From the NCBI GenBank assembly GCA_963819735.1, contig CAWFXC010000001.1, positions 248,001 through 312,000 of the forward strand: DNA of 64,000 bases. The letters are read 5' to 3'. The notes beneath the pieces were generated by a model. The model was given only the letters and a program-made list of their open reading frames with translations. It was not told the origin of the DNA and ran no database searches. Made by a program: the position numbers and the translations under genes. Shown here one piece after another: positions 35,847-45,001 of the stretch. The first letter of the stretch is position 1. Every line of letters begins with the position of its first letter. The DNA comes from CAWFXC01 sp963819735 (GTDB lineage: Bacteria > Actinomycetota > Acidimicrobiia > IMCC26256 > DASPTH01).

Positions 35847-36902
35847 ATGGCAGTGCGCGTCGTGCAGTGGACCACCGGCAACGTCGGCCGGCGATCGGCC
35901 CGCGCCGTGATCGCACACCCGGACCTGGACCTTGTCGGGTGCTACGCGTGGTCCTCCGACAAGGTGGGCCGCGACGTCGGCGAGCTGTGCGGTCTGGACC
36001 CCGTCGGCGTCGCCGCGACCGACGACGTCGGTGCCCTGCTCGCGCTGCATCCCGACTGCGTGCTGTACACGCCGATGTGGTCCGACGTCGACGAGCTCGT
36101 CCGAATCCTGGCGGCGGGCGTGAATGTGGTCAGCACCGCCGCGTTCATCAACGGCAACGGGCTCGGCGCCGAGCGCGACCGCATCGTCGAGGCGTGCGAA
36201 CACGGCGGCTCCTCGATGTTCGGGACCGGTGTCAGCCCCGGCTTCATCGAGGTCCTCGCCATCGTCGCGGCCAATGTGTGCGATCGGATCGACAAGGTCA
36301 CCGTCGTCGAGGAAGCGGACACCACGCTGTACGACTCGCCCGCCACCGAGCTGCCGGCAGGATTTGCCCGGCCCATCGACGACCCCGAGCTCCCCGCGAT
36401 GGCGGCGCAGGGCACTGCTGTCTTCGGCGAGGCGGTGGCCATGGTCGCGGATGCGCTCGGTGTGGAGCTGGACGAGATCGTCTGCGAGTCGCAGTTCGCG
36501 CAGACCACCGAGGACCTCGACCTCGGCTCGTGGCAGATCCCGGCCGGCCACGTGGCCGGCCTGTTCGCCTCCTGGCAGGGCCGCATCGGAGGTCGGACCA
36601 TCGTCGAGCTGAGCGTGCGCTGGAAGAAGGGAACAACGCTCGAACCGGATTGGCAGATCACCGAAGGACACGTCGTCGAGATCGCTGGTCGCCCCACGAT
36701 CCGGACGACCGTGCAGTTCCTGCCGCCGCCCGACTTCGAAGCGACGAGATTCGAGGACTTCATGGTCCTCGGCATGATCATGACCGCCATGCCGGCGGTC
36801 AATGCGATTCCAGGTGTCGTCGCCGCCGCTCCCGGGATCATCATGTACACCGATCTCCCCCTGACCCTCCCGCGGGGGTGGGTGCCGCAGGTCACGGAGT
36901 GA
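35847..36902 (+). CDS. Dihydrodipicolinate-reductase-like NAD(P)-dependent oxidoreductase
   Basis: A 351-residue protein. The Rossmann start VVQWTTGNVGRRSARAVIAH and GTGVSPGFIEVLAIVAANV are typical of the DapB-like amine or diaminopentanoate dehydrogenase-related family found beside catabolic P450 and SDR genes in actinobacteria. GGGGGA precedes the ATG. Its stop overlaps the GTG of the second rhamnosidase gene, so the two are cotranslated. The substrate is unknown; a true DapB role is unlikely because of length and context. Confidence 0.75.
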   Translation: MAVRVVQWTTGNVGRRSARAVIAHPDLDLVGCYAWSSDKVGRDVGELCGLDPVGVAATDDVGALLALHPDCVLYTPMWSDVDELVRILAAGVNVVSTAAFINGNGLGAERDRIVEACEHGGSSMFGTGVSPGFIEVLAIVAANVCDRIDKVTVVEEADTTLYDSPATELPAGFARPIDDPELPAMAAQGTAVFGEAVAMVADALGVELDEIVCESQFAQTTEDLDLGSWQIPAGHVAGLFASWQGRIGGRTIVELSVRWKKGTTLEPDWQITEGHVVEIAGRPTIRTTVQFLPPPDFEATRFEDFMVLGMIMTAMPAVNAIPGVVAAAPGIIMYTDLPLTLPRGWVPQVTE

Positions 36903-39499
36903 GTGCTCCGACGCAGCTGCGCACCGAACATCTCGGCGACGCGGTGTTGGGTCTCGGCGATCGGCATCCCCGACTGTCCTGGATCCTGCCCGACGGGGCA
37001 TCGCACCAGGTCGCGTACTGCGTCGAGCTCAACGGGCGCGCGCGCACTCGGATCGAGGCACGAGACAGCGTGCTGATGCCATGGCCGGGTGACCCGCTCA
37101 CCAGTCGGCAGCGCGTCGGTTGGCGGGTCAAGGTCTGGACCGACCTCGGCGAGAGCGCGTGGTCCGAACCGGCATGGTTCGAGACCGGCCTCCTCGATGA
37201 TCCCGACTGGGTTGCCCAGTGGATCGAACCGCACGAACCCGTGCGCGCCGACGCGGGGCGGCGCCCAGCGCACGTGTTGCGGCACCGTTTCGAGCTCGTC
37301 TCCGTCGCGCCGGACGCTCGCCTCTACGCGACAGCTCACGGTTGCTACGAGACCTTCCTGAACGACCAGCGAGTGGGTGATCTCGAGCTCACCCCGGGAT
37401 TCACGTCATACGAGGCGCGTCTCGACGTGCAGACGTACGCGGTCGCCGACCTCCTCGTTCCCGGCGAGAACGTCTGGACCGTGGTGCTGAGCGACGGCTG
37501 GTATCGCGGGCGCACCGGATTCGGGCAGACACCCGACAGCTACGGCGACACCGTCGCCTTCCTGGGCCAGCTGCACACCGGCGACCGCGTCGTCGCCTCC
37601 GACGAGAGCTGGCAGTCGTCCACCGGTGCGATCGTCGCCGCCGACCTCATGGCCGGACAGCGCGAGGACCGACGCCGGCGGCCCGAGGTGTGGCATCCGG
37701 TCACCGTCGCCGACCACGGTCGTACGTCACTCACCATCTCGCCCTCGCCGCCGGTGCGCCGGGTCCAGGAAGTGCGGCCCCTCGGCGTTCGCCGGATCGA
37801 TGCCGGCCGCCAGGTCGTGGACCTCGGCCAGAACATCAACGGGTGGGTGCGGCTCACCGACCTCGGACCGGCCGACACCGAGCTGAACCTTGTGCACGGC
37901 GAGGCGCTCGACGCCAGTGGCGATGTCACGCAAGAACATCTCGCCGGTGGCGACCACACCGACGGCAGCTCGCTCCCGGTCGGCCAGATCGACCACGTCG
38001 TGTCAGCGGGTCGCGAGGGCGACCGGTTCGAACCGCGACACACGACGCACGGCTTCCAGTTCGTCAGGATCGAAGGACACCCGCGCCGGCTCACCCCCGA
38101 CGACGTCACCGGCGTCGTGGTGCACACCGACCTGCGGCGCACGGGGTGGTTCCGGTGCAGCGACGAGCGGGTCAACCGCTTCCACGAGATCGCAGACTGG
38201 AGCTTCCGCGACAACGCCTGCTCGATCCCGACCGACTGTCCCCAGCGCGAGCGCTCGGGATGGACAGGCGACTGGCAGGTGTTCCTCCCGAGCGCCGCGT
38301 TCCTGTACGACGTCGCCGGTTTCTCGCTCGACTGGCTCCGCGACCTCGCGGTCGAGCAACGGGCCGACGGCCGCGTGCGGAACTACGCGCCGGATCCCCT
38401 CCTCCCCCGGCACCCGGGTGGCACGCACGACTTCCTCCAGGGCTCGGCCGGCTGGGGCGATGCCATCGTCATGGTCCCCTGGATGATGTCCCGGATCTAT
38501 CGGGATGACGGCGTGCTCGCAGAGCTCTGGCCGGCGATGGTGCGATGGGTGGACTACGCCGCTCACGCCGCGCGCTCGAACCGTTCACCAGCGCGCGGGA
38601 CGACTCGACCCGACGCCGCACCACACGAGGCCTACCTCTGGGACACGGGGTTCCACTGGGGCGAGTGGCTCGAACCGGGCGACCGCGAGTGGGAAGCCGA
38701 TCAGGGTCACGTGGCGACGGCGTTCCTCCACCACTCCGCGACGCTCGTAGCGCGCATCGGCCGGTATCTCGGACACGACCACGACGCGGAGCGCTTCGAA
38801 GACCTCGCGGCGCGCACCGCCGATGCATGGCGAACCGAATACATCGACGCCGAGGGGTCGTTGACGCCGGACACGCAGGCCAACCACGTGCGCGCATTGG
38901 CGTTCGGACTGGTCGACGACGATGGTCGCAAACGCGTCGCCGCGCGCCTCGTCGAGCTCATCCGACGGGCGGATACCCATCTCGGCACCGGCTTCCTCGC
39001 GACGCCCTACCTGCTGCCCGTGCTCGCCGATACCGGCCACCTCGATGTCGCCTACGAGCTGCTCCTCCAGGACACTCCCCCGTCGTGGTTGACGATGGTG
39101 GCGCGCGGCGCCACCACGGTGTGGGAGGACTGGGACGGGATCCATGAGGACGGAACCCCGAAGGCATCACTGAACCACTACAGCAAGGGCGCGGTCATCG
39201 CGTTCCTGCATCAGTACGTCGCGGGTGTGCAGCTCCTCGACGACCATCCGGGGTACGAGCGCTTTCGGATCGCGCCCCGCCCGGGCGGAGGACTGACGTG
39301 GGCGGAAACGGTGCACGACTCGCCGTACGGGCGCATCGAATCGTCGTGGCGCATCGACGCGGATTCGTTCCGCCTCACCGCCGTCGTGCCGCCCGGCACC
39401 ACGGCAGAGGTGATCCTGCCCGACGGCACCCGACGAGAGCAGACGCCGGGCGTGGCGTCCTACGAGTGCTCGCTCAGTGCTCCCGGAGCGGGGGCGTGA
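36899..39499 (+). CDS. Alpha-L-rhamnosidase (GH78), second copy
   Basis: An 866-residue GH78 enzyme with the same domain order as the first copy. The catalytic region is IPTDCPQRERSGWTGDWQVF near residue 440, one residue shorter than in the first copy, and ARGATTVWEDWDGI is near 740. The two differ widely outside the motifs, so they are not a recent duplication and probably differ in linkage or aglycone preference. No signal peptide. GTG 36899 overlaps the preceding stop; the longer frame upstream is a shadow of that gene. The 3' end overlaps the convergent TetR gene by 26 bp. Confidence 0.9.
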   Translation: MSAPTQLRTEHLGDAVLGLGDRHPRLSWILPDGASHQVAYCVELNGRARTRIEARDSVLMPWPGDPLTSRQRVGWRVKVWTDLGESAWSEPAWFETGLLDDPDWVAQWIEPHEPVRADAGRRPAHVLRHRFELVSVAPDARLYATAHGCYETFLNDQRVGDLELTPGFTSYEARLDVQTYAVADLLVPGENVWTVVLSDGWYRGRTGFGQTPDSYGDTVAFLGQLHTGDRVVASDESWQSSTGAIVAADLMAGQREDRRRRPEVWHPVTVADHGRTSLTISPSPPVRRVQEVRPLGVRRIDAGRQVVDLGQNINGWVRLTDLGPADTELNLVHGEALDASGDVTQEHLAGGDHTDGSSLPVGQIDHVVSAGREGDRFEPRHTTHGFQFVRIEGHPRRLTPDDVTGVVVHTDLRRTGWFRCSDERVNRFHEIADWSFRDNACSIPTDCPQRERSGWTGDWQVFLPSAAFLYDVAGFSLDWLRDLAVEQRADGRVRNYAPDPLLPRHPGGTHDFLQGSAGWGDAIVMVPWMMSRIYRDDGVLAELWPAMVRWVDYAAHAARSNRSPARGTTRPDAAPHEAYLWDTGFHWGEWLEPGDREWEADQGHVATAFLHHSATLVARIGRYLGHDHDAERFEDLAARTADAWRTEYIDAEGSLTPDTQANHVRALAFGLVDDDGRKRVAARLVELIRRADTHLGTGFLATPYLLPVLADTGHLDVAYELLLQDTPPSWLTMVARGATTVWEDWDGIHEDGTPKASLNHYSKGAVIAFLHQYVAGVQLLDDHPGYERFRIAPRPGGGLTWAETVHDSPYGRIESSWRIDADSFRLTAVVPPGTTAEVILPDGTRREQTPGVASYECSLSAPGAGA

Positions 39500-40088
39500 C
39501 CTGCGCGTCGGTGAGGAGATCGACCAGCGCGTCGATGAAGTCATCCGCCGGGAGGCCGCGGTACGGACTGTCTTCCAGTTGCGAGAGTTGCCCGTAACCG
39601 ACCAGGGCCGCGATCACGATCCCGGGGAGCGGGTGCTCCTCCCACCCGAGCTTCCACTGGTCGAGCTCCAAGCCAGTGGTGAACGTCTTCTCCAGCTCGG
39701 GGAACCGTTCGCGCTCGGACGTCATCAGGCGCACGACGGGATCGAACTGCTGGATCGCGGCGAGCCGAATGTGGAAGTCGCGCCGGAGCCGCTCGACGGG
39801 GTCGTCGATGAGGTCGAGCGCCTGGAGTACATCGAGGAATTCCTCGATGTACTCGGTCGCGCTCCGCTGCACCGCGGCGACGAAGACGTCTTCCTTCGAG
39901 CGGAAATGGCGGTAGAAGCTGCCCGTCCCGGCGGCGAGACCGACCGCACGCTCGATGTCACTGACCGTCGTCCCGTCGAAGCCGCGTTCGAGGAACAGCT
40001 CCAGGGACGCACTCAGGATCCGCTCACGGGTGTTGCGCCGTCGCCGCCCGTCGGCTCGAGGTTCGTCCCGCAGGTCTGCCTTCGTCAT
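39474..40088 (-). CDS. TetR family regulator divergent from the seven-gene glycoside operon
   Basis: A 204-residue TetR regulator. The HTH FDGTTVSDIERAVGLAAGTG precedes SFYRHFRSKEDVFVAAVQRS. The ligand domain includes FDPVVRLMTSERERFPELEK. It is 143 bp from and divergent to the Gfo/Idh gene, and the palindrome 40151-40166 lies between them, so it probably represses that operon and itself. It is not a close relative of the TetR at 33776. Confidence 0.87.
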   Translation of the reverse strand: MTKADLRDEPRADGRRRRNTRERILSASLELFLERGFDGTTVSDIERAVGLAAGTGSFYRHFRSKEDVFVAAVQRSATEYIEEFLDVLQALDLIDDPVERLRRDFHIRLAAIQQFDPVVRLMTSERERFPELEKTFTTGLELDQWKLGWEEHPLPGIVIAALVGYGQLSQLEDSPYRGLPADDFIDALVDLLTDAQVTPPLREH

Positions 40089-40150
40089 GGCGTTCGGGAC
40101 ATCAGGCGCGATCGCTCACCTGGCGATCGTAGAACCGTCCAGCGAGAAAC

Positions 40151-40166
40151 GCAAGGAATCCCTTGC
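40151..40166. promoter_or_regulatory. Palindrome in the promoter of the seven-gene operon
   Basis: GCAAGG, AATC, CCTTGC: perfect 6-bp arms, in the gap between the TetR gene (start 40088) and the Gfo/Idh gene (start 40232). A likely operator for the divergent TetR protein. Confidence 0.6.
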
Positions 40167-40231
40167 ATTGCTGCTCCGCTCCTTCTAGGGTCGAATGGCG
40201 GCCGACGAGGGGGACACATGAGGAGCGACCG

Positions 40232-41203
40232 GTGATTCGCTGGGGCATCGCCGGCCCGGGCGAGATCGCGACGCGATTTGCCGAGGGCATGCGCGAGCTC
40301 GACGGCGGCTCGATAGTCGCGGTCGGAAGCCGCTCCCTCGAGCGGGCGCAGACATTCGCAGCGCGGTTCGACATCCCGCGGCCCGTCGGCAGCTACGAGG
40401 CACTCGCCGAAGACCCCGACGTCGACGCGGTGTATGTCGCCACTCCGCACGCACGTCACGCCGACGACACGTTGCTGTTCCTCTCCGCCGGCAAGCACGT
40501 GCTCTGCGAGAAGCCGTTCGCGCTGAACGCGACGCAGGCGAACTTGATGATCGCGGCCGCCGAAGCGCGGCAATGCTTCCTCATGGAAGCCATGTGGTCG
40601 CGCTTCCTTCCGGCCTACCGAACGATGCGCGACCTGCTCGACGACGCGCGCATCGGTGAGCCACTCCTCGTCGAGGCGAGCTTCGGCTGGCGAGCGGAGG
40701 TGGTTCCGACGCATCGCCACTTCGACCTCGCGCAGGGCGGTGGCGCCCTGCTCGATCTCGGCGTCTACACGGTCAACCTCAGCCAGTTCGTGCTCGGGCC
40801 GGTGGAGTCGGTGGTGGCGCGTGGTCACGTCGGCAGCACCGGCGTCGACGAACACGTCGCGGCGGTCCTGCAGCACGCCGACGATCGGCTCGGCGTGGTG
40901 CAGGCAGCGATCCGCACGCCGCTCACGTGCACCGCGCGCATTGCCGGTACCGAAGGCGTGATCGACCTTCCCGCGTTCATGCACTGCCCCGATCACCTCG
41001 TGGTGCGCACGCCGGCTGGCGAAGAGCGCATCGACGCCTCCTGGGAGGGTGAAGGCCTGCGCTTCCAGGTCGAGGAGGTTCACCGGTGCCTCGCAGCCGG
41101 GCTGCTGGAGAGTGCGGTGATGCCGTGGCGCGAGACGATGGGCATCGCCCGGGTGCTCGACGACATCCGCGCCCAGGTCGGTGTGCGGTATCCCGGCGAA
41201 TGA
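40232..41203 (+). CDS. Gfo/Idh/MocA family sugar oxidoreductase
   Basis: A 323-residue NAD(P)-dependent oxidoreductase. The Rossmann motif is GIAGPGEIATRF (residues 4-15), the family signature CEKPFALN near 92, and the C-terminal Gfo_Idh_MocA_C barrel contains HFDLAQGGGALLDLGVYTVN. AGGAG lies before the GTG at 40232. First gene of a seven-gene operon with 4-bp overlaps. Members commonly oxidise a ring hydroxyl of sugars or glycosides, for example to a 3-keto form; with the downstream TIM-barrel protein this suggests oxidative deglycosylation. Confidence 0.87.
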   Translation: MIRWGIAGPGEIATRFAEGMRELDGGSIVAVGSRSLERAQTFAARFDIPRPVGSYEALAEDPDVDAVYVATPHARHADDTLLFLSAGKHVLCEKPFALNATQANLMIAAAEARQCFLMEAMWSRFLPAYRTMRDLLDDARIGEPLLVEASFGWRAEVVPTHRHFDLAQGGGALLDLGVYTVNLSQFVLGPVESVVARGHVGSTGVDEHVAAVLQHADDRLGVVQAAIRTPLTCTARIAGTEGVIDLPAFMHCPDHLVVRTPAGEERIDASWEGEGLRFQVEEVHRCLAAGLLESAVMPWRETMGIARVLDDIRAQVGVRYPGE

Positions 41204-42219
41204 GCACTGAGGCGGCACGACCGCTCGCCGCGCTCGCAATGATGCCGGGGATCGAGGCACAACTGCTGACGCCCGACGCACGCGAGCGGCTCGAGTCGAT
41301 GGTCGAGCTCGTCGACCCGGCCGCAGTCGACCTCAGCACGCTGCCTTCCGCGACGTTGGCCGGCATCGAGATCGTCGTGGGCGGGTGGGGATGCAACGCG
41401 CTCGACGAAGCCTTTCTGGCGCAGATGCCGAAGCTGCAGCTCCTCGCCTACGCCGCAGGAAGCGTCAAGCACACGATCACGCCCGCGACGTGGAAACGCG
41501 GTGTCATGGTGTCGAGCGCGGCCGCGGCCAATGCCGTACCGGTCGCCGAATTCACCTTCGCGGCCATCGTGATGATCGCCAAGGACGTGTTCCGAATCCG
41601 TGACCAGCACCGCGCGACGCGGGGACGCGAAGCGGTGAGCGGCGTCGGCCCGACCGGCGAGCTCGGCGCCCGAGGACTGCGGGTCGGCGTGATCGGCGCG
41701 TCGGCGACCGGCCGACTCGTGATCGCACGGCTGGCGACGCTCGACGCGAGCGTCGCCGTCGCCGATCCATACCTCGACGACAACCGCGCACGCACGGTCG
41801 GCGCCGCGCTCGTCGGTCTCGATGACCTCTTCTCGTGGGCCGACATCGTCACCGTGCACGCACCTGCTCTTCCTACGACGCATCACCTGGTGAACGCGGA
41901 GCGTCTGGCCCGCATGCACGACGGCGCCTGGTTGCTCAACACTGCGCGCGGCGCGCTGGTCGACACCGAGGCCTTGACGCGCGAGTGCGTCACCGGACGA
42001 CTCAACGCCTTCGTCGACACCCCGGATCCCGAACCCCTGCCCTCCGACTCCCCCCTCTATGACCTGCCCAACGTCGTCCTGACCCCCCACATCGCCGGCT
42101 CGCTGGGGAACGAGATCTCGAGGATGGGCGACCTCGCAGTGGATGAGGTGCGCCGCTTCCTCGCCGGGGACCCTCTCGCGCACGAGGTGCGCGCCGAGGA
42201 TCTGGGGAGGATCGCGTGA
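41200..42219 (+). CDS. D-isomer-specific 2-hydroxyacid dehydrogenase family protein
   Basis: A 339-residue protein. The NAD-binding turn is GVIGASATGRLV near residue 160 (Ala-Ser in place of the commoner spacing), LLNTARGALVDTEAL carries the catalytic Arg, and NVVLTPHIAGSLGNE the catalytic His near 295. ATG 41200 overlaps the Gfo/Idh stop (ATGA). The upstream 38 codons in frame are a shadow. It probably interconverts a hydroxy- and a keto-acid from the sugar part of the substrate. Confidence 0.85.
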   Translation: MSTEAARPLAALAMMPGIEAQLLTPDARERLESMVELVDPAAVDLSTLPSATLAGIEIVVGGWGCNALDEAFLAQMPKLQLLAYAAGSVKHTITPATWKRGVMVSSAAAANAVPVAEFTFAAIVMIAKDVFRIRDQHRATRGREAVSGVGPTGELGARGLRVGVIGASATGRLVIARLATLDASVAVADPYLDDNRARTVGAALVGLDDLFSWADIVTVHAPALPTTHHLVNAERLARMHDGAWLLNTARGALVDTEALTRECVTGRLNAFVDTPDPEPLPSDSPLYDLPNVVLTPHIAGSLGNEISRMGDLAVDEVRRFLAGDPLAHEVRAEDLGRIA

Positions 42220-44066
42220 CGAGCGGGGCTCCCGGCGCGTGGGCGAACCCCATGGCGGGCAACCCACTCGCCAGCAAGCACGATGTGCAGCGGGCGGTGG
42301 TCGACCTGGTCGAACCGGTCGTCGGGCATCTGTCGCCTGGCGGCGCGCGGGCGCGACTCGGTACGTTCGGCGCGCACTTCGCGTCCCGTGTCGCCGAGCT
42401 CGAGGGCTACGCGCGACCACTCTGGGGCATCGTGCCATTGGTCGCGGGCGGAGGGACGTTCCACTACTGGGACCGCTGGGTCGCCGGTCTCGCCCACGGC
42501 ACCGATCCGGACAGCGCCGAGTACTGGGGGCCGTGCACCGACGACATCGACCAACGCATGGTGGAGATGGCTGCCGTCGGGTTCGCGCTGGCGTTCGCGC
42601 CCGAGCACCTCTGGGATCCGCTCACCGGAACGCAGCGTGACCACGTGGTCGAGTGGCTCCGGGGTGTCGAGCGCAAGGAACCGGCGCAGAACAACTGGCA
42701 GTTCTTCCGGCTGCTCGTGCAGATGGGTCTCGAATGCGTCGGTGTGTCCGTCGACCACGAGGCGCAAAGGCGATCGATCGAGCTCATCGACTCGTTCGCC
42801 ATCGACGACGGCTGGTACCGCGACGGACGCGGCGGGAACATCGACTACTACGTGCCCTTCGCACTGCACACGTATGGGTTGGTCCTCGCCGCGTCGGGTC
42901 TCGGGGATCGCGACGCCGCCGCGCGCTATGTCGAACGAGCCCGACGGTTCGCACCGGAGTTCGCGCACTGGTTCGCGGATGATGGCGGCGCGGTTCCCTT
43001 CGGTCGCAGCCTCACCTACCGCATGGCGCAGGGCAGCTTCTGGGGGGCCCTCGCGCTTGCCGACGTCGACGCCCTCGACTGGCGGGAGGTGCGAGGCCTG
43101 GCGCTGCGACACCTCCGGTGGTGGAGCGAACGACCGATCAGCGATCGCGACGGCGTGGTGTCGGTCGGTTACGCGTACGACAACCGCCGGATGGCCGAGT
43201 CGTACAACTCGGCGGGTTCGCCCTACTGGTGCATGAAGGCGTTCACCATGCTCGCCGCGGCCGACGACCATCCGTTCTGGACGGTCGCCGAGGCACCACC
43301 CCCTCCGGCCGCGACGGTCACGCTGCGCACGCCCGGCATGGTGCTCGGGCGAGACGACGGCCAAGTGGTCGCGCTGATGGCGCAGCCGCCGGGCTGGTCG
43401 TTCGTCGAGCAGGCGGAGGCGAAGTACCACAAGTTCGCGTACTCGAGCCGCTTCGGCTTCAGCGGCGACTTCACGATGTACGGGCTCGGGGCCACCGACT
43501 CCATGTTGGCGGTGACCGACCCGGCCACCGGTGTCCGCCGCGTGCGCGACGGCGTCGTGCTCAGCGAGGCCAACGAGGGAATGGCACTCACGCGTTGGAC
43601 ACCCATGCCCGGTGTGCGCGTCGACACCGCGCTGGGCGGCGGCGCGCCTTGGCACGTGCGTGTGCACCGCGTGACGACCGATCGCGAGCTCTCACTGTCG
43701 GAGACCGGGTTCGCGCTGCCGTGGGAGCCCGCAGGCTTCGGGCCACCCGGTCCCGACGAACCGGAGCGCGGCCGTGCCGTTGTGACGTCTGCATGGGGAG
43801 GCACGACGGTCGTCGACCTCCGGGATGACGATCGTCTCGTGCGTGACGCGGCGGTGATCGCGTTGAGCCCCAACGCCAACATCATGTGGCCGCACACCAT
43901 CGTGCCCGCACTCTTGACGACGGTGTCGGCGGGCGAGCACTGGTTGGCCTGCGCAGTGGGCGCATCGCACGATGCCGCCGCGGTCGAACCCGACCTTGCG
44001 CCGACCCTCTCACCCGCCGTCCTCGACCGGCTCGCCGAGTTCGTCGCCCGGGAAGATCCCGCATGA
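42216..44066 (+). CDS. DUF2264 domain protein
   Basis: A 616-residue DUF2264 protein. The N-terminal alpha/alpha barrel has YARPLWGIVPLVAGGGTFHY, NNWQFFRLLVQMG and GRGGNIDYYVPFALHTYGLV; a beta-rich C-terminal part follows from about 370. Its structure class is close to unsaturated glucuronyl hydrolases and polysaccharide lyases, and family genes often sit in rhamnogalacturonan or glycoside loci. It probably acts on a saccharide, but no activity is assigned. GTG 42216 overlaps the previous stop, ATG 44063 of the next gene its own. No signal peptide. Confidence 0.85.
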   Translation: MTSGAPGAWANPMAGNPLASKHDVQRAVVDLVEPVVGHLSPGGARARLGTFGAHFASRVAELEGYARPLWGIVPLVAGGGTFHYWDRWVAGLAHGTDPDSAEYWGPCTDDIDQRMVEMAAVGFALAFAPEHLWDPLTGTQRDHVVEWLRGVERKEPAQNNWQFFRLLVQMGLECVGVSVDHEAQRRSIELIDSFAIDDGWYRDGRGGNIDYYVPFALHTYGLVLAASGLGDRDAAARYVERARRFAPEFAHWFADDGGAVPFGRSLTYRMAQGSFWGALALADVDALDWREVRGLALRHLRWWSERPISDRDGVVSVGYAYDNRRMAESYNSAGSPYWCMKAFTMLAAADDHPFWTVAEAPPPPAATVTLRTPGMVLGRDDGQVVALMAQPPGWSFVEQAEAKYHKFAYSSRFGFSGDFTMYGLGATDSMLAVTDPATGVRRVRDGVVLSEANEGMALTRWTPMPGVRVDTALGGGAPWHVRVHRVTTDRELSLSETGFALPWEPAGFGPPGPDEPERGRAVVTSAWGGTTVVDLRDDDRLVRDAAVIALSPNANIMWPHTIVPALLTTVSAGEHWLACAVGASHDAAAVEPDLAPTLSPAVLDRLAEFVAREDPA

Positions 44067-45001
44067 TCGGGGTGCCGGCGCTGCGTCGCCGCCCGATCCT
44101 CGGCATGTCGGCAGTCCTGTTGCCGTTCACCGCGGAAGGTGGGATCGACTGGTCCGGGTTCGCATCGCTCGTCGCCCGTACGGTCGAGGCCGGTCTCGTC
44201 CCCGCGGTGAACATGGACACCGGCTACGTGCAGCTCCTCGACGCCGATACCCGCTCGCGCGTGCTGCAGATCGCGTCGACCGCCTGCGGCCCTCCCGGCT
44301 TCGTGGCCGGCGCGTTCGTCGCCGACGAAACCGGTGCAACGTTCGACATCGACGAGTACCTCAACGCGATGGACGAGATCACCGCGTCGGGCGGTACGCC
44401 GGTGATCTTCCCCTCGCACGGACTCAACGCGTTGGCCGACGAGGAGTGGGTCGCCGCGCACGAAGCGCTCGGTCGCCGACTCGACCGCTTCATCGGGTTC
44501 GAGCTCGGACCGATGTTCGTGCCCTACGGCCGGATCTACTCGCTCGCGGCGTACGAAGCCCTGTTGGGCGTGCGGAGCTGCATCGGCGCCAAGCACTCGT
44601 CGTTGTCACGGTCGGCCGAGTGGGACCGTCTCGAGGTCCGCGATCGTGTCCGTCCCGACTTCCACGTGTTCACCGGCAATGACCTCGCCATCGACATGGT
44701 CTGCTACGGGTCCGACTACCTGCTGGGCCTGTCGGCGTTCGCGCCGGAGGCGTTCGCCGAGCGCGATCGGCGCTGGGAACACGGCGAGCGATCGTTCCAC
44801 GAGCTCAACGACCTTCTCCAGTACCTCGGCGCGTTCGCGTTCCGGGCGCCGGTGCCCGCGTACCGACACGACGCGGCACTGTTCCTGCAGCTTTGCGGTC
44901 GGATCGGGTCGGACACGACACCGCTCGGCGCACCCCGCCGTCCCGACAGCGACCGTGCCGTCCTGGCCGACATCGCCCAGCGGTTGGAGACGTTGCTGTG
45001 A
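44063..45001 (+). CDS. DapA-like (dihydrodipicolinate synthase family) lyase
   Basis: A 312-residue TIM-barrel protein. ILGMSAVLLPFTAEGGIDWS opens the barrel and CIGAKHSSLSR near residue 178 supplies the expected Schiff-base Lys. VPAVNMDTGYVQLL replaces the usual DapA GTTGE loop, so it is not a lysine-pathway enzyme; aldol cleavage or dehydration of a keto-sugar acid is more likely. Coupled to both neighbours by 4-bp overlaps. Confidence 0.78.
   Translation: MIGVPALRRRPILGMSAVLLPFTAEGGIDWSGFASLVARTVEAGLVPAVNMDTGYVQLLDADTRSRVLQIASTACGPPGFVAGAFVADETGATFDIDEYLNAMDEITASGGTPVIFPSHGLNALADEEWVAAHEALGRRLDRFIGFELGPMFVPYGRIYSLAAYEALLGVRSCIGAKHSSLSRSAEWDRLEVRDRVRPDFHVFTGNDLAIDMVCYGSDYLLGLSAFAPEAFAERDRRWEHGERSFHELNDLLQYLGAFAFRAPVPAYRHDAALFLQLCGRIGSDTTPLGAPRRPDSDRAVLADIAQRLETLL

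Noticed and set aside
35867..39499. A 1210-codon open frame covering the DapB-like gene and the second GH78
   Set aside because: The first 344 codons are an Arg/Gly-rich shadow of the DapB-like gene; the GH78 starts at GTG 36899 with a 4-bp overlap.
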